DNA from: JAXGPP01 sp964436865
GTDB taxonomy: Bacteria; Planctomycetota; Planctomycetia; Pirellulales; Thermoguttaceae
Length of the DNA stretch: 8,861 nt
NCBI GenBank assembly: GCA_964436865.1
Contig: CAYTFK010000296.1
Location: 1-8,861, forward strand
Direction of reading: 5' to 3'
Every line of letters starts with the position of its first letter. Within the stretch, counting starts at the first letter, position 1. The notes below the pieces were generated by a model. The model saw only the letters and a list, made by a program, of their open reading frames with translations. It did not search any database and was not told the origin of the DNA. Of the stretch, positions 1 to 6,077 are shown in pieces. The translations under genes and the position numbers were made by a program.

Positions 1-81
1 GGATCGCAACTCTTGTGCCAATTTGTGGCTGCTCTGGATACCCTATTTTTTGGTTGCGGGGGTGCCCCCCGACCCAGTTCT

Positions 82-90
82 TGCTATGAT
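82..90 (+). promoter_or_regulatory. Possible extended -10 promoter of the response regulator gene
   Basis: The sequence TGCTATGAT fits the extended -10 pattern (TGn followed by a TATAAT-like hexamer; TATGAT matches 5 of 6). It lies about 100 bases upstream of the ATG at 192. I found no convincing -35 at 16-18 bp; the nearest TTGCGG (54-59) is 25 bp away, which is too far, but extended -10 promoters can work without one. A G/C-rich hairpin (57-71) lies just upstream. This is inferred from motif only. Confidence 0.35.
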
Positions 91-191
91 TAGAGGAGGG
101 TGGGGGACGTAACCTAGAGGGGCACGCTCTGGGGAATCGTCACAGCCCCCGCCGGACAGCAATCTACCGGAAGAAACGATCGGAGTAGTGA

Positions 192-827
192 ATGAGCGCA
201 ATCAGAATCCTCATTGCTGACGATCACGAAGTCGTTCGCAGTGGTCTGCGGAGCATGCTCCAAGGGAGTGACATAGAAGTTGCGGCTGAAGTCTCCACAG
301 GAGAGGCCGCCGTCAAGTACGCATTGGAAAACACGGTTGACGTAGTACTGCTCGATATTCGCATGCCGGAGGGGGACGGACTGACGGCCCTCGGTCGCAT
401 CAAGCTCGACAAACCGGACATGCCGGTGCTGATGCTCTCCACGTTCGACAACCCCACGTACATCGCCCGTTCGGTGGCCCTCGGCGCCAGCGGATACCTT
501 CTCAAGGGATGCAGCCGCGAGGATCTGATCAACGCCATTCGCACTGCCGCCGCAGGCGAATCAGCCTGGACCCGCGATGAGTTGCGTCGCGTGACGGGCG
601 CGCTGGCTACACCCCGATTGGCGGCAGATGTCGAGGTCCCGTTGACCCAGCGTGAGAGCGAAGTGCTCCGTCAACTGGCGTATGGGCTCACGAACAAAGA
701 GATCGCCCAAGCCTTGCATATCAGCTACGAGACGGTGAAGGAGCACGTGCAACACATCCTTCGCAAGATCGGCGTCTCAGATCGTACGCAGGCGGCGGTT
801 TGGGCTGTTCGCAAGCAACTCGTTTGA
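192..827 (+). CDS. NarL/FixJ-family response regulator (receiver + LuxR-type HTH)
   Basis: A 211-aa two-component response regulator, the usual length for this family. The N-terminal receiver domain (about residues 4-118) has the acidic pair D10/D11, the phospho-acceptor D55 in VVLLDIRMP, the S83/T84 switch position and the conserved K105 in GYLLKG. A linker (about 120-150) leads to a C-terminal LuxR/GerE helix-turn-helix (about 150-205) with LTQRESEVL, the turn GLTNKEIAQAL and the recognition helix SYETVKEHVQHI. Phosphorylation by a partner histidine kinase would be expected to promote dimerisation and DNA binding; this is family knowledge. The ATG at 192 follows GGAG (182-185) at 6-base spacing. 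No kinase gene lies in the window, so its signal and targets are unknown. A strong terminator follows, so it appears to be transcribed alone or as the last gene of an upstream unit. Confidence 0.95.
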   Translation: MSAIRILIADDHEVVRSGLRSMLQGSDIEVAAEVSTGEAAVKYALENTVDVVLLDIRMPEGDGLTALGRIKLDKPDMPVLMLSTFDNPTYIARSVALGASGYLLKGCSREDLINAIRTAAAGESAWTRDELRRVTGALATPRLAADVEVPLTQRESEVLRQLAYGLTNKEIAQALHISYETVKEHVQHILRKIGVSDRTQAAVWAVRKQLV

Positions 828-850
828 GACCCCTGCCGTTGCTCTCTCTC

Positions 851-877
851 GCCGCGGGTCTATCCCGCGGCTTTTTT
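851..877 (+). terminator. Rho-independent terminator of the response regulator gene
   Basis: A perfect 8-bp stem, GCCGCGGG (851-858) with CCCGCGGC (864-871), closes a 5-base loop TCTAT and is followed at once by six T residues (872-877). It begins 23 bases after the stop codon at 827. It separates the regulator from the downstream enolase-superfamily gene. Confidence 0.92.
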
Positions 878-980
878 CGTTCTTGCACCGAATTTCCACC
901 GATCGCTCCTGGGTTGCAGCCGCGTGTTGCACCGGTTAGGATGCGATCGATTGCTCTGCCACCTGTCAGGAGGGATTCTC

Positions 981-2339
981 GTGGCCAAGCCTACCGATAT
1001 TCGCCTCGGCGAAGTCTCTGCAACTACCGAACAATACTCCTACCGCACGCCAATCAAATTCGGCGGGCGCGTGGTCAACGATGTGGTGCTGCTCAACGTG
1101 ACGGTCGAGGCAATAACCCGCGACGGGAGGCGGGGGGTTGGGTTCGGATCGATGCCGATGGGCAATGCCTGGTCGTGGCCAAGCAAGACCTTGGGGGGCG
1201 ACGCGACCCTGGGGGCAATGGTCGCCTTGGGGGAACGGCTGGCGGTCGAGGCGCGCGACTTCGCCGAAACCGGCCACCCGCTGGAAATCACGCATACACT
1301 CGCTGGGAGCTACGACGCACTGGCCGGCCACGTCACCGCGGAGGCCAAATTGTCGGAGCCGATGCCCCGTTTGGCACAACTTGTCGCTGCCAGCCCGCTG
1401 GAGGCGGCGATCCACGACGCGTATGGCAAGGCCCTGGGTGCGAACTCCTACAACCTGCTGGGGGCCGATTTCGCCAATCGCGATGTGGCGGCCTATCTGA
1501 ACGCCGATTTCTCCGGCGAATACCTTGACCGCTACACGCTTCGGTCGCCGAAGCCGGCGATGCCCCTTTACCACCTGATCGGCGCGCTCGATCCGCTGAC
1601 GGATGGGGATCTGGCTACTCGGCTCAACGATGGGATACCCGAGACGCTCCCGGAGTGGATCCGCATGGATGGGCTGACTCACCTGAAGATCAAGCTTGCG
1701 GGAGACGACCTGGCCTGGGATATCGACCGTGTGGTGTCGATTGAACGGGTGGCTGCTGAGACGCAGGCGGCCCGCGGCTGCAAGGCCTGGTACTACTCCG
1801 CCGATTTCAATGAGAAGTGCGCCAGCGTCGATTATGTCCTGGAATGGCTGGCGAAAGTGGGGGAACGCTCGCCTCATGCCCTGGAGCGTCTGCAATACAT
1901 CGAACAGCCCACCAATCGGGACCTTAAGGCATACCCGGACAACAAGATGCACAAGGCGGCCAAAATCAAGCCGGTGGTAATCGACGAGGCGCTGATCGAC
2001 TTCGAGAGCCTGCTGCTGAGCCGCGAACTGGGCTATTCGGGTGTGGCGCTCAAGGCCTGCAAGGGGCACAGCGAGGCCTTGCTGATGGGCGCCGCGGCGC
2101 AGAAGTACGGCCTATTTCTTTGCGTCCAGGACCTCACTTGTCCGGGATACTCGTTCTTGCATTCGGCGAGTCTCTCGGCCCGGATCCCGACGGTGGCGGC
2201 GATTGAGGGGAACGCCCGGCAGTACTGCCCGGCGGCGAACGCGGCGTGGGCGGAGCGTTATCCGAGCATGTTCCGGATCAGCGACGGCACGCTTGGAACG
2301 CACGCGCTGGCGGGGACTGGACTCGGGTTCTCGGCTTAG
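981..2339 (+). CDS. Enolase-superfamily enzyme (mandelate racemase/muconate lactonizing-like)
   Basis: A 452-aa protein read from the GTG at 981. I chose this start because AGGAGG (968-973) sits 7 bases upstream; an in-frame ATG at 924 would place that Shine-Dalgarno inside the coding region. The N-terminal capping domain (about 1-120) is followed by a TIM-barrel carrying the superfamily's landmark residues in order: PLEAAIHDAYGKALG (about 139-153), the KIK motif at 236-238, D275 in DFN (first metal-ligand position), E308 in YIEQP (second), D335/E336 in VVIDEA (third) and K358 in ALKACKG. The Lys-x-Lys plus later Lys pattern is that of the MLE/dipeptide-epimerase side of the superfamily, which forms an enolate intermediate on a Mg-bound carboxylate substrate. 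It is longer than a typical 360-370-aa member. The substrate cannot be assigned: it could be a sugar-acid dehydratase, an epimerase or a cycloisomerase. It may share a transcript with the gene 82 bp downstream. Confidence 0.85.
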   Translation: MAKPTDIRLGEVSATTEQYSYRTPIKFGGRVVNDVVLLNVTVEAITRDGRRGVGFGSMPMGNAWSWPSKTLGGDATLGAMVALGERLAVEARDFAETGHPLEITHTLAGSYDALAGHVTAEAKLSEPMPRLAQLVAASPLEAAIHDAYGKALGANSYNLLGADFANRDVAAYLNADFSGEYLDRYTLRSPKPAMPLYHLIGALDPLTDGDLATRLNDGIPETLPEWIRMDGLTHLKIKLAGDDLAWDIDRVVSIERVAAETQAARGCKAWYYSADFNEKCASVDYVLEWLAKVGERSPHALERLQYIEQPTNRDLKAYPDNKMHKAAKIKPVVIDEALIDFESLLLSRELGYSGVALKACKGHSEALLMGAAAQKYGLFLCVQDLTCPGYSFLHSASLSARIPTVAAIEGNARQYCPAANAAWAERYPSMFRISDGTLGTHALAGTGLGFSA

Positions 2340-2421
2340 AACGACGAGTGCCAAGGGATGTGCGGCGGAGGAGTGCCAGCGGCCAGGCACGGATGATCCT
2401 CGTGGCGGGGGTTGAGTCTGT

Positions 2422-3312
2422 ATGGCGGTTGAGCCAGGGGACTACCGTGCCAGCGAACCGGCAACCCCTCGGTGGCCGCTGCAGTTCAGCCTGCGGACAG
2501 TCCTGGGGATCACAACAAGCGTTGCGGTGGCACTGGCGCTAATTCGCTGGCGGCCCGGACTGGGCGGGTCATTGGCCATTCTTAGCCTTGGTGCGTTTTG
2601 GTCGCAAGCCGCCTACCGTGCCGGTCATCGTGGGCTGGCCTTCTATCTGGCAGCCTTTGCGATGGGGCCGGTGATCGTTCTGGTGGTTGGGGCCCTGCCG
2701 TGGCTCTTCTGGCGGGCTCCCGGTAACATGCCAGACGACAGGGTGTTACTGCTGTTCACTCTCGACTGCAGCCTGGCGGCGGTCGTTTGTGTGCGACTGC
2801 TCCGGGCCTCGATCCGCGGCAACGAACCCTTGGCTGGGGTTGCCGCGGCCGCGGTCTACGTGACGGCAGAGATCGTGCCGCTGGCGCCCTTGCTGGCTAC
2901 TCTGCCGGCGGCCGGAATCTACGCGATTACGGCAATCATGGCTTCGTTGTTTATTGCACCGCTCGCGGCAACGTTCTACCTGCCGTTTGCCTGGCCGGTG
3001 GCTTTTGTTTGCGTGTGGATACTGCGACGGGTTTGCCCGGTGCCTTCGGACGCAGATATCGTACTGGCTGTCTCGCGCCTCAACGGGCACGGTCCGCTTC
3101 CTCTGACAGCAGAGCACGTCGCACGGGTGCTTCGTTGCCGTGAGGAGTCGGTGAAAGAGTGGCTCGATCGGCTGGTCAGCACGGGCGTGCTCCACTGGTC
3201 CGCCGGGGCGGGGTATGGCGTCCATCCCGGGTGCTTCGCAGCAGATGGCGCCGCCGCCGAAGCCACGCCAAGTACTGCGGTTGGAGTTCCTCTCGGAGGC
3301 GACCAAGAATGA
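2422..3312 (+). CDS. Polytopic membrane protein with C-terminal winged-helix-like domain
   Basis: A 296-aa protein I cannot name. A short polar N-terminus is followed by QFSLRTVLGI at residues 21-30, running straight into the first hydrophobic helix (about 24-41). This 'FSLRT' entry to a membrane segment recurs in planctomycete membrane proteins. Further hydrophobic segments lie at about 48-62, 72-96, 107-127, 137-160, 164-182 and 185-203, giving six or seven helices. The soluble tail (about 208-272) reads like a winged helix: DADIVLAVSRLNG, LTAEHVARVLRC, ESVKEWLDRLVSTGVLHW, then a GYGVHPG wing. That suggests a DNA- or protein-binding module fixed at the membrane, but this is inference. The last 25 residues look disordered. 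The ATG is preceded by a G-rich stretch (about 2403-2411) that may act as the ribosome site. Its stop codon overlaps the next gene's start. Confidence 0.8.
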   Translation: MAVEPGDYRASEPATPRWPLQFSLRTVLGITTSVAVALALIRWRPGLGGSLAILSLGAFWSQAAYRAGHRGLAFYLAAFAMGPVIVLVVGALPWLFWRAPGNMPDDRVLLLFTLDCSLAAVVCVRLLRASIRGNEPLAGVAAAAVYVTAEIVPLAPLLATLPAAGIYAITAIMASLFIAPLAATFYLPFAWPVAFVCVWILRRVCPVPSDADIVLAVSRLNGHGPLPLTAEHVARVLRCREESVKEWLDRLVSTGVLHWSAGAGYGVHPGCFAADGAAAEATPSTAVGVPLGGDQE

Positions 3313-4088
3313 ACTGCCTATTGCACGGACGGTGTATGGCGACTGTTCTCGTGGGGATCGGTTGGGCAGCGGCAGCCGCGCCCGGGGCTGAACCGGTCAC
3401 GCTGCCTGCTGCCGCGGGGACGGTGGTCGATGCAATCCGCGAGGCGGCCGAGGAGAATGCGCGGCTGCCGGCCGGTATGCGAAAGAAGGGGGATGAACTG
3501 GCTGAATACTACTTTCGCCGTGCGGCGTCTGCCGCCGATCAGTTGCCCCACGGGACAGCCACCCGGGCTTACCTGATTGGGTTGGCCATCGGACTCGACG
3601 ACAGCAACGCCCTGGTCGAGAACCGGCTTCTTGGCAGGATGCTGGTTGGTATCGAGTCGCCGGAGGCGCGGGGCCGCCGGGTGGCGGCGCTGGGCGGCCC
3701 GACAATGCGCGGCCGGAACGATCTGGTCAAGCATTTCGCCGTGTCGGCCGGACTGGCGGCAATGAGCTCTCCCGAGTCGGCCGAGGCAGCCGGCATTTTC
3801 AAAGAGGTTCGCGACTCGCAAGGGGGCAGCGGATTCAGCTTTGGCGATTACGCGGCCGACTTGGCGGGGATCAGCTTCGCCGAGCAGGTGATTGACGGAC
3901 GGCTGAAGCTTGACGAGCTTGGCCAAGGCTTCGCTGTCGGCCGGTACATGCCGAGCCTCGACGATCTGCCGGAAGGGCTTGCCCAGACGGCATTCCTTAA
4001 TCAGTACGGGTCGCCCGAGGATGAACGATTTCGGCGCCTGCGCGAGGCGATTCGGAAGCGAATTGCGGATCTGGCTCCGGCCGACTGA
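3309..4088 (+). CDS. Secreted protein of unknown function
   Basis: A 259-aa protein from the ATG at 3309. That ATG overlaps the upstream TGA in an ATGA arrangement and follows GGAGG (3295-3299) at 9 bases, so translational coupling is likely. A longer in-frame reading from 3159 would add an Arg-rich stretch inside the previous gene and bury the signal peptide, so I rejected it. Residues 1-27 form a signal peptide (short basic start, hydrophobic ATVLVGIGWAAAAAP, cleavage near AEP). The mature part is mostly helical and has a highly patterned centre: KHFAVSAGLAA (141-151), then RDSQGGSGFSFGDYAADLAG (168-187). These blocks look conserved and may form a binding site, but I recognise no family or catalytic triad. 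A Lys/Arg-rich helix closes the protein (about 239-253). It is probably periplasmic or exported and may work with the membrane protein upstream. Confidence 0.8.
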   Translation: MNCLLHGRCMATVLVGIGWAAAAAPGAEPVTLPAAAGTVVDAIREAAEENARLPAGMRKKGDELAEYYFRRAASAADQLPHGTATRAYLIGLAIGLDDSNALVENRLLGRMLVGIESPEARGRRVAALGGPTMRGRNDLVKHFAVSAGLAAMSSPESAEAAGIFKEVRDSQGGSGFSFGDYAADLAGISFAEQVIDGRLKLDELGQGFAVGRYMPSLDDLPEGLAQTAFLNQYGSPEDERFRRLREAIRKRIADLAPAD

Positions 4089-4310
4089 TCGAAAAGACAG
4101 CAGCGTATGCCACAATGACGGCAAAACGCTACATGACCGTTCTTTGCGGCCAAGATCGTAAGCGATGCACCCTCAAGTGGTTAAGAGCCACGACTCAGGA
4201 CGGCGCCCGAATCGGCACGTGCTTTGCTAAGAAAGTTTCTGGCGGCAGTCGGGTGGCACCAATTGCCGATGGAACAGATAGGAAGGCACGGCGGGCGAAA
4301 GGGCGGCATC

Positions 4311-4673
4311 ATGAGCTTCGATCTCGTGCAGATGGTCCGGGTGGCGAAACGGATGCGCCAAGCGACCGGTTACCTGGAACTGGGAATGGGCCTGCAGGCC
4401 CGCGAACGTCTCGACAGCGTCGGCACGCTGGGTCCATTCGAGGCCGAGGCCGATCTGCTCCGCGGCACCGCCCTGCAGATGGAGCATCGTTATGACGATG
4501 CGGCCACGTCGTTCCAGAATGCCGTGCTGAAGTTTCCCTCGCCGCAAGACAAGGCCGCTTGGCTTGCGCTGAGCGAGTGTTACCGCCAGGTTGGCGACGT
4601 CGAGCGGGCCGTCGAGTCGCTGGCGAACGCCCGGGGCGCGAAGCCGCACTCCGCAGGGCAGAAGGCCGAGTGA
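4311..4673 (+). CDS. Small TPR-repeat protein
   Basis: A 120-aa helical protein with about two tetratricopeptide units: residues 46-76 (LLRGTALQMEHRYDDAATSFQNAV) and 81-112 (AAWLALSECYRQVGDVERAVESLANA). These show the small/large residue spacing typical of TPRs, with an extra helical pair in front (about 5-37). Such modules mediate protein-protein contacts; no partner is suggested by the neighbours. I chose the ATG at 4311 because the protein begins cleanly there with MSFDLVQMVRVAKRM. Earlier in-frame starts exist at 4269 (ATG) and 4224 (TTG), and no candidate has a strong Shine-Dalgarno, so the start is uncertain. It has no signal peptide and should be cytoplasmic. Its stop lies 4 bp from the stop of the convergent nagA. 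Confidence 0.75.
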   Translation: MSFDLVQMVRVAKRMRQATGYLELGMGLQARERLDSVGTLGPFEAEADLLRGTALQMEHRYDDAATSFQNAVLKFPSPQDKAAWLALSECYRQVGDVERAVESLANARGAKPHSAGQKAE

Positions 4674-4677
4674 AGGT

Positions 4678-5853
4678 TCAGATCCGGCCGGCTACTACCT
4701 GACCGGCGAACAGGACCGCGCGGAGTTGAACCGTCTCTTCGGCCGGCGCTTGGTCGGCCGGCAGGATGTCGAACAGGACGAGGTCGGCCGGGTCGCCGAC
4801 CGACAGCCCGCCTGGTTCAAAACCCAGCAGCCGCGCCGGATGCCCTACCACCATGTCGATGGCACCTGCCAGATCGACGCCAGCGAATCGCATTACGTTG
4901 CCCACTCCCGTGGCCAGCGGAAGTGAAGCTCCGGCGTAAAGATTGCGCTGGCCAGCGATGACTAGCTTGCCGCTGGGCAGGATCTCAACCTCGCAGAACT
5001 CGCTGTGGTAACGGCCGGGGGGCTGGCCCGCCTGGCCCGAGAGGTCGCTCACCAGGATGCAGCGCGCTGGCGACTTCGCCCGGATGAAGGTCTTGAGGAC
5101 CGCCGCCGGGAGGTGATGGCCGTCGGCAATCAGGCTGGCCATCAGCCGATCGTCCGCCAGTTGGTCCCAGATATAGTTGGGATGCCGGCGGATCACCGGA
5201 TGCGATCCGTTGCCGAGGTGAGTGCTGAGCCGGGCGCCAGCATCGACGGCGCGGCGGATCTGGACTGAGTCGGCGGCGGTGTGGCCGATCGAGACGACGA
5301 CGCCGGAATCGGTCACCCGCTCGATGAATGCGGGCGCCTCGTCGTACTCGGGCGAGATCGTCACGAGCCGGATCCGTCCGCCGGCCGCTTCCTGCAACTG
5401 AAAGAAGTGGTTCGCGTCGGGCGGCCGGCAATGGTCTTTGGGGTGCGCGCCGCGCGGTCCGTCTTCGCGGGAGATGTACGGCCCCTCGAGATGCACGCCG
5501 GGAACCTGCCTCGCCAGGACAGGGTCGCTCTCGCAGGCCGCGGCGATCGTCCGCAGGGCGTGAAGGAGCGTCTCGTTGTTCTGGGTGGTGACAGTGGGGC
5601 AGAATCGCGTGGCGCCAAACTCGAACATGGCGCGGCCGACTTCGACGACTCTCTCCGCCCGGAGGGATGTGGAGCTGAATTCCTGGCCGGCGTAGCCGTT
5701 CACCTGGATATCCCACCAGCCGGGGCTGACCCAGGGACAGGAGACGGCCGCAGGGACATCGGCTCTCACCGGCTCAACGGCGGTGATCTGCTGGCCGCCG
5801 ATTTCGAGGCGGATGACCTGTCCGGAATCGTAACGTCGCGCAAAAAACTGCAT
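4678..5853 (-). CDS. nagA: N-acetylglucosamine-6-phosphate deacetylase
   Basis: A 391-aa amidohydrolase that would remove the acetyl group from GlcNAc-6-phosphate, giving glucosamine-6-phosphate for glycolysis or cell-wall synthesis, in the cytoplasm. PGWWDIQVNGYAG has the NagA-type Q-x-N-G in place of the amidohydrolase H-x-H. All landmark residues are present: E123 in HLEGPY, H137 in RGAHP, H191 in IGHTAA, H212 in THLGNG, H247 in ADGHH and the catalytic D270 in LVSDLSG. They fall close to the equivalent E. coli NagA positions (E131, H143, H195, H216, H251, D273, from memory). The usual HLFNAM loop is changed to HLGNGSH, which appears to mark a separate branch. I placed the start at the ATG at 5853, giving the normal family length. 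The open frame continues to 6018 but that extension looks non-coding. There is no strong Shine-Dalgarno and no nagB nearby. Confidence 0.9.
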   Translation of the reverse strand: MQFFARRYDSGQVIRLEIGGQQITAVEPVRADVPAAVSCPWVSPGWWDIQVNGYAGQEFSSTSLRAERVVEVGRAMFEFGATRFCPTVTTQNNETLLHALRTIAAACESDPVLARQVPGVHLEGPYISREDGPRGAHPKDHCRPPDANHFFQLQEAAGGRIRLVTISPEYDEAPAFIERVTDSGVVVSIGHTAADSVQIRRAVDAGARLSTHLGNGSHPVIRRHPNYIWDQLADDRLMASLIADGHHLPAAVLKTFIRAKSPARCILVSDLSGQAGQPPGRYHSEFCEVEILPSGKLVIAGQRNLYAGASLPLATGVGNVMRFAGVDLAGAIDMVVGHPARLLGFEPGGLSVGDPADLVLFDILPADQAPAEETVQLRAVLFAGQVVAGRI

Positions 5854-5988
5854 GTCGCCGATCAACCGGACGATGTTGCCGGGTTCTGTGGTTGGCTGTG
5901 GGATTGTCGCAATCAACCGAGAAACCGCGCGCGCTTTGTCAGCTGCCGGGGCAACTGTGACCGGGCGGTTCCGCGGGCCGGACGCGCC

Positions 5989-5994
5989 ATTGTA
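5989..5994 (-). promoter_or_regulatory. Possible -10 element for nagA
   Basis: On the minus strand this reads TACAAT (5 of 6 to TATAAT), about 135 bases upstream of the proposed nagA ATG. No clear -35 is seen at 16-18 bp (TTGTGG lies 20 bp away). If real, it puts the transcription start downstream of the longer possible start at 6018 and so supports the ATG at 5853. Weak, motif-only evidence. Confidence 0.25.
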
Positions 5995-5998
5995 CCCA

Positions 5999-6027
5999 TT
6001 GCCCCGCCGGGCCACCACAATTACGAT
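5999..6027 (+). promoter_or_regulatory. Possible sigma-70-like promoter of the secreted lyase-like gene
   Basis: TTGCCC (5999-6004) and TACGAT (6022-6027) are separated by 17 bp, each matching 4 of 6 consensus bases. The implied transcript would start near 6034, giving a leader of about 44 bases to the ATG at 6078. It lies only a few bases from the candidate -10 of the divergent nagA, so a single regulator could affect both genes. Motif-only evidence. Confidence 0.35.
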
Positions 6028-6077
6028 CGGCGGTCGTCAGTCACGATCGAAGCAGCCGGCGATCCTGAGGAGCGATC

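Noticed and set aside
57..71. Terminator at the G/C-run hairpin upstream of the regulator
   Set aside because: The 5-bp hairpin has a T run only on its 5' side on the plus strand, and an A run on the 3' side on the minus strand, so it fits a terminator in neither direction.
966..2069. Long minus-strand open frame (367 aa) opposite the enolase-superfamily gene
   Set aside because: It lies wholly antisense to a well-supported gene, has no recognisable motif, and is explained by the high GC third-position bias of the sense gene.
4115..4310. Small gene in the 222-bp gap before the TPR gene
   Set aside because: The open frame there continues into the TPR gene in another frame and has no ribosome site or recognisable product; no clear promoter or terminator is visible either.
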